Assembly (NCBI GenBank): GCA_963575745.1
Contig: CAUYUJ010020251.1
Location: 1-64,000, forward strand
Direction of reading: 5' to 3'
Origin: Prorocentrum cordatum
Taxonomy: Eukaryota; Sar; Dinophyceae; Prorocentrales; Prorocentraceae
DNA length: 64,000 bases
The notes under the pieces were generated by a model. That model did no database searches. It was not told where the DNA came from and worked only from the letters and a program-made list of their open reading frames with translations. The position numbers and the translations under genes were made by a program. Below, in pieces: positions 32,812 through 44,170 of the stretch. Every line of letters starts with the position of its first letter. Within the stretch, counting starts at the first letter, position 1.

Positions 32812-33588
32812 CTAAGTACTGGCGAGGACATGCAGCGTCCGAATAGCCGACAAAGCGCTGCGCGTCGTCTTTTGATATCCATCATGAGGTCGTTCCACTC
32901 GAGGCGGGCGCCCCCGCAAACGCGCCCTCCTCTGGGGGGCGCCGGGTCTACTGACCTTCCATGGAAGGGTCTTTGGCTTCTCCGCATCAGGAGGATGAGG
33001 GCGCTGAAGGCCGCCAAGCGGGCGCCGCTGGAGCGCGCGCGCGCGGTCGGGTGAGCCGCTGCGGGCCCGGCCGCGACGTGCCAGACGAGCGTCCTCTTCC
33101 GATCCTTCGTCGTCGTCGGCGCAATACTTGCGTCTCCAGGACTGGCGGCGCGCCGGTCGCCCCGGGCGGCTCATGGGGCTGTCCAAAGCTACAGATGTGC
33201 ATTGAAATCCTCCATTGTGGCCGAGATCATACTGAACGCGCTCAGACGGGTCGCTAACATCTCGCGGGTGCCCCCGCGCAGGATCGTCATCGCTCAATTC
33301 CATGTTTGTCGGTTTGCCAATAACCAGAGGATAAAGCATCAACTGTACCCCCTCCTCTGTCGCAGGAATGGTGGCTTCTGAATCCGCGGGCGCCCCCGCC
33401 ATTTCGTCATCTCCTTCGGCGGGCATGTGGAGGTTCTCGACAACTTCAATATCAGCCGGTTGCCCCGCGATGGGCATGCCCAGCCAGTCTGCCAGATCAA
33501 TATCTTTGTGGCCAGCGAATACCCCCTCGAACAGCCCGTCGGCATAATTCTCGAGGGACATACTGGCACTCAAATATCTGGCAGCCAT
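32812..33588 (-). pseudogene. Retroelement open fragment after the zinc knuckle, 258 aa
   Basis: Reads MAARYLSASMSLENYADGLF, DIDLADWLGMPIAGQPADIE, then acidic residues with MAGAPADSEATIPATEEGVQ. Hairpins at 33455 and 33386 are in frame. Those at 33264 and 32906 read Arg-Gly-x-Pro in this frame but AGAPA one base over, so the true frame changes twice. The C-terminal half (Arg-rich) is probably out of frame. No known domain. Confidence 0.45.
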
Positions 33589-33719
33589 GAAATTAACATC
33601 TGCAGCTGAGCTATCGGCAGGGTCGGCAAAAAGTGACCCACAACCGACATACTGTATATCCGAATCAGTTTGAGCCAGACGTATCGACGGAGCTCTGCCT
33701 CTCCCATCGCCCCGAGGGC

Positions 33720-35027
33720 ATTCGCGGCGAAAGTGCTACGTGCTATGGCATATGTCGCACGCCATGGTTTTGCCGTTGGCATCCTTCGGGTTTCCCCGAC
33801 GCCCCTGGCCTTTGTCCTGGTGTATGCCTACGATTCCTGCATGCGCCTAGGAGTGTATCTTCATATTGTGGCCCGGTAAGGGGTGCTAGGAATGCTAACA
33901 TGCCTCTGCCATGCAATCGCCGACGCTCACCCTTACCCTTACCTCGACCCTTGCCTTTTCCCTTGAGCGCCCGTCAGACGATGCGCCGTGCATTGCGAAC
34001 TGGCTTCTTCATTCATCGCCTCCGCTTGCGTCTATATTTCTGGCACCCCAAGAGTAACCATTGCGCCTGTTGCTCTTCCGTGAGGTGCGTAGGTATATCG
34101 GAGTAGTCAAGGGCGGTAGCCTCGTCGTCCGAAGACGCGTCGGTATCAGTACCGGAGTCGAAGTCGGACTCAGCAGGTTGCCCCACTGAGCCCACTAGGG
34201 CTGCGGCTTGCGCGGGGGATGCCGCGTCGGGCGGCCCCCGAAACCTGGCCCAGGAGTCTTGCGACCACGCAACCGATCCACTATTCTGAGCCAGTGGTGT
34301 AGCGGTCTCAGTTGGTTGTGGATCGCCATTCCAAACGTTATTAGCAAGTTGCCCTGCGTTTGCCTCAGCGCGGAAGGTCTCGGCTCGGCGACCGTGACTG
34401 AAAAAAAAAAACCACCAAGATTGCCAGGGGTTCACTCAGCAATGTGCGCATATGACCTCATGCGTTCAAATAGAGAATCAAACTGTTGCTGGTCTCTCGG
34501 TATGCGGTGGTTTAGCGTCTGCAAGAGTTGCCGTGCCCGCGATGCTGCCACTCCAAGGGCTCTGAATAAAATAACTGCTACAATTTGGGAGTTGGGGATG
34601 TTAAAGCGGGCCGTTTCAGCTTCATAGCGGGCTATCTCGAAGCGCGCCAACGTCTGGTCGATCCGTTCTCCCGCACGGACTCGGAAGTCGATGAGAGCTG
34701 CACCAGAGTACCAGAGTTAAGTTGGCGATACTCTTCTAGATTCTCGAATTTCGTGCTCAAAGGGGACATGATATAGGTGACACCGTCGGTATGGCGGCCA
34801 CCTATGCTAACGCCAAGATTGATAACTGCTGGGGGAACTCTCATGGCTACGGTTCGTGCGAGGCCTCCCATACCTCGATGCAAGGCTGCAGCTTGTTGGG
34901 GGGGCGTCATGTTGCCTGTGGTCACGTTGATCCAGGCATGTACCTCGCGGGCGAATTCGCGGCAAGGTACTTGACCGGCCGGGCCCCAATGGGGGCCGGT
35001 CGTTCTTGTGTCGTCTCCGCCACGCAT
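33720..35027 (-). pseudogene. Decayed copia-type gag with Lys/Gly tail and zinc knuckle
   Basis: Order on the minus strand: capsid-like helices (REFAREVHAWINVTTGNMT, ALHRGMGGLARTVAM) to about 34640; a frame change; a second helical part (MARFEIARYEAETARFNIPN, LFERMRSYAHIAE); an acidic linker with hairpins at 34343 and 34173; TEEQQAQWLLLGCQKYRRK; a KGKGKGRGKGKGE tail near 33950; and a CCHC knuckle, CDICHST-stop-HFRREC, at about 33717-33756 with an in-frame TAG inside it (33736-33738). Arrangement and Lys/Gly tail are those of dinoflagellate Ty1/copia gag as I know them. Two or more frameshifts and the stop make it inactive. Confidence 0.7.
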
Positions 35028-35039
35028 GTGCCCTACCGC

Positions 35040-38000
35040 ACACCCGATAGCGACCCATGTGAGCCCAAAGTTAGAAATACCAATTTACTGGCCTCGCAGG
35101 TCGTGGTCGGATGTAGTCGGTGGGGTTTTCGATGTGTGGTCGTAAGCCTGCGTGGGGGTGGAGGCGGCACAATGTCGTATCGCATGTTTCCATGTATTAC
35201 GTCTTCGAAGAAGTGTCCAACCGGACTAGGTGGGTTGACATTAGGAGTGTAGTAGCGCAGGGATGCAGGACGAAAGTAAGAGGCCTCCGCGTAGGCAAAG
35301 GTGTCACTGCAAGTGACCTCGCTATGCTGCGTAGTTATATACATTCCTCCGCGCAAGCCCACTGCACCCTGATGTTCCACCACGTTTGTAGTCCACCATA
35401 TAGCGCCGTGGATGGTGAGGAATCGAGCGAGAACTGACCACCATAGGCCAGCTCCGCTAGCAAGTTTGACAGGGGTTGGGAGGCCCAATCAGCAGCTTCG
35501 CCTTAGGCGAAGCCAAGCTCCAGCTCTGTTGTACCGTAGCAACGATAGTCCCAGTAGTTGGAGGCGAGCCATCTCAAACAATTTTGGTATCGATGGCAAA
35601 CGGTCCACCTCGCGCTGAGGTGTAGTCAGATCTGGGCGGCCGGCCGCTTTGAGCCAAGCAGCCGCGGATGCACGCTCGTTCCCACTCACATGCAACGCCC
35701 AACTCACTTTAGAGTCAGACTACCTCTCTCGTCGTCCGCCCAGCCGAGAGACGATTTTTCAGGACCGACTTCCCCCTCCGCGGTCGCCACAGACCCGCGG
35801 CGCGGCAAGGCGGCGTGCGGGAAGGATTGCCGCGCCCCGTGCGGTGCTCAAGGCACCCCCCAAAAGGGTCCCCGTGCGCTCCCACACCCCGACCCCCTCG
35901 GACAACTCCACTCCCCCTCCCCTCTCTTCGCATCTCATCTGCGCCCTCTCGCTCACAACCACTCTCGGTTCCTTTATGCCTGGAGCCTTCAACGGGCTGA
36001 ACAAACGAAGGGCCATGAATCACATAGTGTAGCAAGCGAAGGCACACATCAATGCAGAGCGGTATACACTCCGTATGACAAAACGACATACACTTGCCCT
36101 CCCACTTTGGATGATGTCGACGCCTGGACATGGTCTCCGAAATGAAGGCCTCCCGCTGTTCAACTCTTCGCCGTTTCAGAAGAGCGCTTCGACCCTGACT
36201 GACTCTTGCACTTGCCTCGAACCCTCCCAACATAATGCGCTCTTCCCTCGGGGGGTGTCCGGGATTTGCAAGCACGTGTTCGACTCAAGAGCACATACTA
36301 GCTACTAACGCAGTAGCCCCTCAACGAGGACATCTAATTTGCTGAGAGCAAGCCGTATTCGAGAACAAAGGGAAGCGAGGAGGATACATCGGAGGTCGGA
36401 GGAGAGGGGGCTCCTTTGATGATTCCTTCGCAGTGTCTGAATAGCACGCTCACCTGCAGATGGAGTCCCCCAAACCCGTCCTCATCTCCCAAACACCGTC
36501 ACGGTTCGATGATGTGCCTGCCATACAGATCATATATACAAGCGATTGGCCGAATGATGCCGATGGACGTCTTCGGGCTGGACATGACGACCGTGACGAC
36601 GACAGATCAGGATCTTGTTCCTGAGACCAACCATCGATAAACCAAACAAAAGCACGCGATCCATGAAATTTCTCGGCGGCGTCAGCTCAGGCGGTAAACT
36701 TACAAGCAGTCATGGTTGCCAGATGCGGCAGCATCCTTCGTTGACGCCTTTGACTGACAAGGCACGCACCACCACGTCAGGCAGGCGATTCAAAACAGGG
36801 GTCGAGCCATTGACGACAACAGATCAAGATTGTGGTTAAAGAGGCAGCCTAAACACACTTGAAATGGCTGTTTCTGCTGGGAATGATCAGTCACACTCAC
36901 TGAATATAACCGCCTAGAACACCTTCCGCAAGCGCCGGCATCTGAAAGAAAACCGATAGCAACAGACGGCAACTAACAACGGCATGTCTTCATGGCTTCG
37001 ATCAAAGATGGGAACCCGACCTCAAACGACAGAACTGATCCAAACGGAGACCGCTTCCTGCCTTGGTCTTGGCAAGTACCCCACCGCAACTTTGCATCTA
37101 TGTTTTATGAAACCTTCATACCGACGCCGTCCAGAAGACCGGGGTAACCAAGACAACGCAAAGAAGGACGCGCGTGGCCGAAGTCGAACAACTATAGACA
37201 GTATATCAATGATTCGTCGAGTGTCAGCCCACGCGCGCCAATGAACGACGCACGTGCCAGTTTAATGAAACGGCATCAATACCGCTGAGGGCCAGAACGC
37301 ACAGAATGACATGCCGACGCACGCCGTGAATAATCGAGCTGCCGCGATGTTCTGCTTCTGGCTCAAACAATGCAGGGGCATCCGAAACCATAACACGCCC
37401 TGTCAAAGATGATACATGCTGTTAGGTGCCGCCAATACGAACACAAACTATCGCTGCTTCTCTTTAACTGCAACTCCAATATAACGCAAATTCAACAACA
37501 ACACGTGTTCTGCATGCATGCCGTGAAGCGCATGTCTGACATACAGAGACGATCTATATCCTCAGCGCTCGCTAGGCCCCCTCCTTCACGTTGAGCAGCA
37601 TCCACCAAAGAACGACCTGAAAGAACGAGCAGGCTGGACGCTGACTGCGAAAACAGAAATATGTCAATGCTCGACATCGCGTAGCGCTTGGTCAACATGT
37701 GAGCGGCCATTTTAGCAGACCACAACACATTGTGAACTTGTGAGAATGCACAGTAATGAGCACATGGTACATCCAAACACAAGAGAACTTTTGACTCGCT
37801 GCGATCTTGACGGCAACCGACAGACAGCAAAGATGCAGGGGGCAAAGGGCAGAGACAACAAGCGCTGGGCGCCTCCGTTCAACGGTATTCTGATGAAAAT
37901 CAGCTTCGTCGGCCCCTGGCCGCTCTGGCGCTCCCCTGCGCTCTCCACCTTTTCCCCCCCCCCCCCAGGAATATACACTCGCTGACCGCTTTCGGAAGGC

Positions 38001-38700
38001 CTGGCCCGCCCTCCCAAAGGGCGGGAAGGGCGGAGGGGGTGAGCTCCCAGGTCGCTAAACTCCGCGTACGGCGCCTCGAGATGCGAGACGGGCGAGTATC
38101 TTCGCGCCCCTGAGGATGACCTCGGCGTCCCTGGTGGGCCTCGGCCATGCGCCGCTCAGGACTGTCCTACAGTCTTGCCGATGGGGCGGCGCCCTGCTGA
38201 AACGTGCATTTTACGTCCAACAGGCTCTCGTTGGACCTGGGGGCCTGGCTCACTGTTTTGGCAAAACTGGCATGTCCCCTCCCGCGGGCTGGGATCTTCT
38301 TCAGGATTAGCAGAGCGCGCTCGTGGCCGCTATTGGACTTTCGTTCGCTCGACTGCCGCGGACTCGCCGACGAACGCACGACGCAACGAAGGCTGGTGGG
38401 CAAAGCGAGAACGGAATAAAGACGGCGACGGAGAACCAAAACTGATCCCAGGAAGAACAGTGAAACATTTTTTCCTTGAGTGAATGTTTGTCCTCTGTCA
38501 GAAGCTCCCTCTGCTACAAGAGCGCCGTCCTCGAGCGGTTGTCATTCCGTTTGGGGCCCCTGGATCGGGAGGAGGCCTCCACAGGCGTCCATTGCTCCCA
38601 GGCCACCAGCACGCGGTTGTAGCTCCCAAACTTCTTGGTCCCATTCTAGGCGACCATGTGAGCGATGATCAATAATGGGTCTTACGCGAGATGCCACGGC
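35040..38700. other. No gene seen
   Basis: A frame at 35033-35488 (minus) may be upstream leader of the gag but is not convincing. From 35.5 to 38.7 kb I find only short overlapping frames without a plausible protein. There is a short direct repeat (ACAGATCARGAT) near 36600 and 36820 and a poly-C run at 37958-37967. Confidence 0.45.
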
Positions 38701-38849
38701 GACCTAACGCGGTGGCTTACGCGGGCCACCAACGCGACACGCCACATTGGAGACGATGGCGCTTAAGCGCGACCTTGCGCGGGCGGCTTCCGCGCCAAAG
38801 TCGGTGAAGACGACCCCGTTTTTCTGCATCCCTCATGTGTTATGTTACG

Positions 38850-38890
38850 TGGTGTGTGTGTGTGTGTGTGTGTGTGTTTGTGTGTGTGCG
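38850..38890. repeat. (GT)n microsatellite
   Basis: About 40 bp of GT dinucleotide; a second short GT tract at 39219-39238. The 38.9-39.9 kb stretch includes a CCT tract (39465-39560) and shows no gene. Confidence 0.9.
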
Positions 38891-39914
38891 TTCCACCCAT
38901 CGTCCGTATCGTCACCGTCCGTCGCTCCTGTCCTCCATCCACGCCACGTCTCCGCTGATTTCCTGCGTTCGACGGCGCGTGTCCTCCTCGCCGTGCAGGG
39001 CCGGATGGTTATGCGCCCTTCCACGCTCTCGCGCTACGTCTCCTTTAGAGGTCCAGCGCCGGGTCAGCGTGTCCCCCCCCCACCATCCACGGTCGACTGG
39101 TTTGCTGCTGGGATAGCGTGCCCAAAATATTCGGAGATTCTCCTGAGGACCCGGCCGTGGGCGCACCAAATCTGATCTTTCTCCGCCTCGACGTTGCGCG
39201 CGAGGCTGCGACCGCCCAAAGTGTGTGTGTGTGTGTGTTGAAAAGCCACAGGGTGGACCACACATGCTGCCAGAAGTGCTGCCATCTGTAATTCCGATAT
39301 ATAATGGATTAGAGAACTCTGGTGGATTTTGTTGTGACCTGTGAGACTGTAGGGTTGGGCGTACGAGTTGGGATGGATTGCACTTGATATCAGGCGAAGC
39401 TCGCAAACCAGATCCTTCTTATGCCTATGCGTGTCACGACCTTCCCGTTTCATCCCACTGTCTCTCCTCCTCCTCCTCATCCTTGTCCCCGCGTTCTCCT
39501 GCCTCCCCCCTCCTCCTCCTCTCCCTACTCCTATTCCTCAGCCCTCCACTCCCTCCTCTTCCCCGTTGCCACCGTTCGCTCCTCAAGCCATGCGGTTCGA
39601 CTGACAGCAAACGGTGACGCGATGTACGATGACGCGAGGCAGGAGAGGGGGTCGCTCGACTCACGCAAACTGGCGGCACAGTCATCTGAGACAGCAGCCG
39701 CACCTCAACGTCAATGGCCCCCCACCCCGCTGTGTCATATGAGCTCTCCGGTGGCCCCTCCAAGGGGCCGTTCGGGTTGTCTACACGGGATGCGTTCCCC
39801 CCAACACGCCCCGTAAATCGCATGCCGATTGCCTGTTCGAAATCCCCTCCTTCTTGCAAGCTTAGTGCAGACGGCCACCCCTGCACCCCGCTGATGAGGG
39901 GTTCGCCGTTCTAC

Positions 39915-40733
39915 TCACCGAGCCCACGCTCGGTCGGCAAGACACTGCCAAGAGTAACAATAACCTGCGCCACCCAAAAGCACGGGCTCCAAGGGGAATC
40001 TCTTGAGGCGCTCATCTGTCACTCGGCAACGGACGGAGCGAGCAAAACGCTGAGCTAGGCGCGTCGTGCGAAGGGTGAGAGAGAGGGCATGGAAGGGATA
40101 GGAGGGGGCTCTCAGAAGACTCAGGGTGACAGACGAATCACAGGATGGAGGAGGGGGTGGATGCAATGTGATTCGGTCGCTTGGGGTGGATGCAATGGAG
40201 GCGGTCGCCAGCTCAGAGGCGGAGGCGGCGGAGGCGGCAGACGCCGCCGCGGGCTGCCGAGGCTCAGGCAACTCGGCCTTTGAGGCCATCATCTCCACGA
40301 GCCTGCTCGGGAGGTCCTGCTGCCGCACCTGCAGCTTGTCGAACGCGTAGCGCCGACTCACCTCCTTGCCGTGTCCAGTGCGCGTACTGTTCGTCAGGAT
40401 GATGCTCCCCAGCATGATGCCACACTTCGCGTGAAACATCCTCATGTCGTTCAGCTCCTCCGCGCACTGATCCAACTTCACGCGCTGGTTGTCAGACATC
40501 CAGATCAACGATACCTTCGAAGACGCAAGCTCCTGAACCAAGCGCTCCACCGAGCTGAAAGAGAGCACGAAATCCTTTGCAATCTTCATGTCGCGATCGC
40601 GGCTTGCACCCCTGGTCGAGGCACCAAGCCAGCCGCCGCCTGAGTCGAACGACCAGCTCTTGATGAGCTCCAAGACGTTCTCGCCCTTCTCGCCACACTT
40701 GTCCATGAACTTCTGCACCTCCGAGGTCTCGAA
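39915..40733 (-). pseudogene. 3' part of zinc-finger gene split by the copia insertion
   Basis: Reads FETSEVQKFMDKCGEKGENV, LELIKSWSF, then a helical, charged stretch (DFVLSFSSVERLVQELASSK, KCGIMLGSIILTNSTRTGHG) and an Ala/Ser-rich part ending near SIASTPSD. It is open to the stop at 39915, though the last about 80 residues may be readthrough. Codons run straight into the TCGAA at 40729-40733. Across the element, the 48068-48120 segment continues in the same frame (TEEWDKCFSSTAAAF before FETSEV). So this is the C-terminal part of the gene whose 5' part is at 48068-51172. Function unknown. Confidence 0.8.
40729..40733. repeat. Target-site duplication (left), TCGAA
   Basis: TCGAA directly before the left LTR, matched by TCGAA at 48068-48072 directly after the right LTR. 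Five bp is the usual size for copia elements. Confidence 0.92.
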
Positions 40734-40935
40734 TGACAACCGATCCCATCCATCTTAGTTCATCCCTGTCCCTCTCTCTTCTTGTCACTGTTCTCTTCCT
40801 GTTCGCTTCCTTGCACTGCTTGTTCCCGCCGTCATTTAGGGCCCTTGAGCCGCGCCGATCGGTGCCCCGAAAAGGCAGCGCCCGCCAGCCCTTCTGGGCG
40901 CCCTCCGCCGGACGGGTTTCGCTTGATTCGTCCTC
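40734..40935 (+). repeat. Left LTR
   Basis: 202 bp beginning TGACAACCG and ending CGTCCTCA (TG...CA). The second half (from TTCCTGTTCGCTTC) is nearly identical to the right LTR. The first 70 bp are more diverged. Confidence 0.9.
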
Positions 40936-40938
40936 AAG

Positions 40939-40953
40939 TTGGTGGCGGAGCAG
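40939..40953 (+). other. Primer-binding site
   Basis: TGGTGGCGGAGCAGG starts 3 nt after the left LTR. It starts with TGG (complement of CCA) and resembles PBSs that pair with initiator tRNA-Met (TGGTxxCxGAGCAGG). The overlapping GGAGCA-GGT-TGCTCC (40946-40960) is a perfect inverted repeat. Confidence 0.75.
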
Positions 40954-40984
40954 GTTGCTCCACTGGGCCGCGACCTGCCCCCAA

Positions 40985-42390
40985 GAAGTACGAAAGCTAA
41001 CGACGTCAGCTTCGTTCGACGGCAGTGGCGTGAAAGCGTGCCCCATCGCCGGGCCACAGCAGTCATGGACCTCGTACGAGGAAGACCTGGACGCCTGGAA
41101 ACACAGTAGTGAACTAAAGCAAGAACAGCTTGGTCCACACATCAAAACACGTGTTTTTTTCCGCCAACGCCACTTTCCGCAACCAGGCCCGGTTGCTGGA
41201 AAAGGCGCGCCTGTCGTCGAATCAGAAAGACGAGACGGGTGCAACAGGCAAGCTAGGATACAACTACCTTGTAGGCTTTATGCAGAAAGAAAACCGCACC
41301 AAAAACGACATAGCTAAACTTCTCCGTGTTTCTAGCTGGCTGCAGTTTCGGAGAGGGAACCTGAAGATTGAGCAGTACGTGGACGAGTCCACGAGGCTGA
41401 TCAACAAGTTTGAACAAGACCAGTTCGCAAAGTTGGATGAGTTTGTGAAGGCTCTCAGTCTCATCATTAACGCAGAGCTCACGCAGCAACAATTTTCCAA
41501 CCTTAGTACTCGATTGGATATCGATTATACTTTGACGTTGCAGAACACGAAGCAAGCTGTCCAGAAGGTACTTGGCGAGAACCTTTTGGCCAAGTCTTCA
41601 GGGCCCGCCTGCTTCACAGCTGACGAGCGGGCCACTAGCGGCCCCGAGCGGGCTGACGAAGAGTTTTCTTGGGCGGATGCTTCCTGGCAGGAGCAGAAGT
41701 GGTCCGAAGACGCCTGGCAGGGAACTACTGGTTGGCTTCGCCGTGGAGATCCACGGCGCTGGATTGCCCAATGTCCACATCCACCAAGAGGGAAAGGCGA
41801 CCCCTTCTTCCAAATACAAAGGCTACGACGTCCCTGGCCGGAGTGCCGTTCCAGGCCGGGGTAAAGGAGGCAAGGGCAAAGACAAAACTTTCAGCACCAA
41901 AGGCAAACGTTCTCCCGCGCCAAGCTTCCGGGCGGGCAAGCCAAGCGGGTAAGCAAGCTACAGCGGTGGGAAACCTAGCTCTAGCAAAGGAAAGGTACCG
42001 CAAAAGCGGCCGTCCAACAGTGGAAAACAACCGATAGCGTTCACAGCTGACGACGCCAGTTGGTGGACGCATGGCGGTGAGTGGTCTGGCGTTCCTGACT
42101 GGGGCGCAGGCCCATCCACGCACGAAGACCCAGATGCGCAACTTGCGCGGTCTTTTGCGGCGGAGCACTCTGACGACGAAACTCTTAGAAGCCCACCGCC
42201 GCAAATTCCGAAAAAAAACGGGAACTGCCGAGACTACCGCCAGAACGCGCGCAACAACTACGCACCTTCAGGGCGCAACTGCTCGACAACGAGCTGGCGT
42301 ACCTGAGGCGCCTCGAAGAGCAGAAGCTACCAGAAGGGTCGCGTCCTCCTCCCGCCGCTGCCTCGACGGCAACGCCCAGGCGGATCTTGC
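40985..42390 (+). pseudogene. Copia gag, frameshifted
   Basis: Starts near KLTTSASFDGSGVKACPIAG, EEDLDAWKHSSELKQEQLG. A T-run near 41152 changes frame. Then a long helical capsid part: NQARLLEKARLSSNQKDETG, YLVGFMQKENRTKNDIAKLL, QFRRGNLKIEQYVDESTRLI, DIDYTLTLQNTKQAVQKVLG. After a second shift near 41740: GLPNVHIHQEGKATPSSKYK, the basic VPGRGKGGKGKDKTFSTKGK tail, and a third frame with Trp/Asp-rich text (DASWWTHGGEWSGVPDW) and DAQLARSFAAEH. No zinc knuckle is evident. The Lys/Gly tail is probably nucleic-acid-binding. It leads directly into the LGFPA repeat cluster. Confidence 0.75.
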
Positions 42391-42979
42391 CGAGCTTGGG
42401 TTTCCCGGCTGGCGGATCCAAGCCTGCAGTAGACGTCGTCGACAACGGTCTGCCGAGCTTGGGCTTCCCGGCCGGCGGACGGGAACTTCCCGCGGAAGAT
42501 TCTGCAGGACCGTCGAGCTTGGGTTTCCCGGCCGATGGAAATACTTCCTCCTCGTCGGGGAACGGTGTCTCGTCCAGCGTTGTATCTGGACCGGCGAGCT
42601 TGGGTTTCCCGGCCGCTGGAAAAAGATGCTGCGCCTGTAGGCGTAGGCCCGTTCAGGACACCCCACGCCGAAGGCTACCCCCACCGCCTGGTGTGGGCCA
42701 GCTGCTGCAGCGCGGTAGTGGCACAACGCAAGTGCATGACCTATCTGGGGTGTGGGAGCATGTGTTTTACGTATGAGCCCGTCGACCCAGTAGGCTCAGA
42801 GCTCCGCGCGTCGCGCCAAAACAGGCAACGCGACGAGCACGACGAGCGCGACGACGACAGCGACGACAGCGATGACTCTGACGAAAGCGACGCAAAAGAC
42901 GCCAAATACCAAAGGACCCCTGAAAGACCGCAGAAGAAAACCGAAGCTCTGGGACCTTCGCTGCGCGATTCGGCCGTCG

Positions 42980-43271
42980 ATTCCTCGGGGGACACATCGG
43001 TCGAGCTGGCGCGCTTGGGCTTCCCGGCCGCTGGCGAAGCTGTCGTTTTAGACGCCGAATGGGGAAACGCGGTTAGGTTGGCAGCCCGTTGTCACGTCGC
43101 TGCCGCGACATCTTCCACGGAAGCCATGGGAAGCAGCTTGCATACAGACATCGCCATCCACGAGGCGATTCTTGATTCGGGCTTCTCGAAAGGAATGGTT
43201 TCGTCGGAGCGTTTCGAAAAGTTCCCGGCTCTCCTGGCCGCGGAGCATCCTCGCCTGCTCGCGTCCACTTG
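42980..43271 (+). pseudogene. Copia aspartic protease
   Basis: SSLHTDIAIHEAILDSGFSK followed by GMVSSERFEKF: Ile-Leu-Asp-Ser-Gly is the retropepsin active-site pattern (Asp-Ser/Thr-Gly). The usual Ala after Gly is Phe. The frame stops at 43270 shortly after; the rest of the domain continues in other frames. Confidence 0.65.
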
Positions 43272-43539
43272 ACCGTCTACCCGATGCCGGTTTGCAGGAA
43301 GCGAGCCCAAAGCAGCAGGATGCACAGCTACCGTGCCCGTGCCGGATATCGCATCGCAAACGGATTTAGGTATTCAATACCTGGTTTTGGTCCTCAAGAA
43401 AAGCCGTCTCGATTGTCAAAGCCTCAACTGAAAAACCTCGGCGCAGTTATCGATTTCGGCAACGACGCGATGTATTGCAACGCGACGGGCAAAATGACAA
43501 TGTTGAAAACCTCATCTGCTGGTCATTACCTTTTTCCCG

Positions 43540-44170
43540 TTCATGGCCCTGAACAGCACGGCTCCCATAGGGTCAGCGCCTGCGCTCGCGGCAGACACCG
43601 CGAGCGGGACCACAGAGCGAGCCTGCGAAGCGATCGCTGTCCAGGAACACCCGCGTTCGTTTCAAATTTCGCTGCCGCCTCGTCTGTCCAGGTTCCGGGG
43701 AAATCATCAAAACGAGTCTGGTCTCCGAAAAATGCGCGACCGTCTTGGGCACCCCAGCGCAGAGCAACTCATGCGCAAAATCACCCCAGTCCTGGACCCC
43801 ACACTGTTCCTGAAGTCCGTGCTTTGGCAGAAAAACCACTTGCAGTTGCAATATGTGCGATCGATTGAAAAAAGCTGCCGCTCATCCCAAAACAAGGGTG
43901 TTCAGCGCACGCACTGTGAAAGGCATCGTCTGCATGGATAGCTCCGAAATGAACGCCGGGTCAACCGCCATCGTTTTTCAATGCATGGTCGATAGCTTCG
44001 CAAAGTATGCCCTTGCAGAATGCGTCTTGAACCGGGAACCCAGCGGAGCGCTGCAAACTTCCTCGCGCTGGCAGGCGGTTTTCGGTTTTCTGCCGCAACA
44101 GCTTCTCACAGACAACGGCGGTGATTACAAGGACAAAAAATGATAACATCACCTGGAACTCCAAAGGGTA
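43540..44170 (+). pseudogene. Copia integrase: zinc-binding part and catalytic core
   Basis: Pre-integrase helix LRKMRDRLGHPSAEQLMRKI, then CNMCDRLKKAAAHPKT, the Cys pair of the HHCC finger, in another frame. The core reads GIVCMDSSEMNAGST (first catalytic Asp in CMD), then FQCMVDSFAKYALAECVL, and FGFLPQQLLTDNGGDYK (second Asp in TDNGG). The region with the third acidic residue appears as CERQRRKT near 44325. The usual Asn-Gly before it is gone. Confidence 0.8.

Larger units (their letters stand above)
27013..34356 (-). repeat. Family of 14-nt hairpin repeats reading Ala-Gly-Gln-Pro-Ala
   Basis: Minus-strand consensus GCRGG-GNNA-CCYGC. Plus-strand starts: 27013, 27281, 28400, 28502, 29005, 29032, 29666, 29840, 30004, 31309, 31723, 32323, 32906, 33264, 33386, 33455, 34173 and 34343. 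Weaker ones are at 27644 and 31914. In most, all five stem positions pair (A-T, G-C or G-T at position 3), around loops such as GCAA, GACA, GGCA, GAAA or GGCG. Most lie in the frame that reads AGQPA, AGTPA, AGAPA, AGKLA or AGQLA. Several sit close to places where the reading frame changes. Confidence 0.85.

Noticed and set aside
35033-35488. 151-codon minus-strand frame before the gag
   Set aside because: No recognisable domain and ends in low-complexity Pro; may be leader sequence, so not annotated as a gene.
37492-38440. Several 80-120-codon frames on both strands
   Set aside because: Overlapping, with no consistent composition and no SL relic upstream.
40946-40960. GGAGCAGGTTGCTCC as a member of the AGQPA hairpin family
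   Set aside because: Different arm/loop arrangement (6-bp arms, 3-nt loop), and it overlaps the primer-binding site, which explains it.
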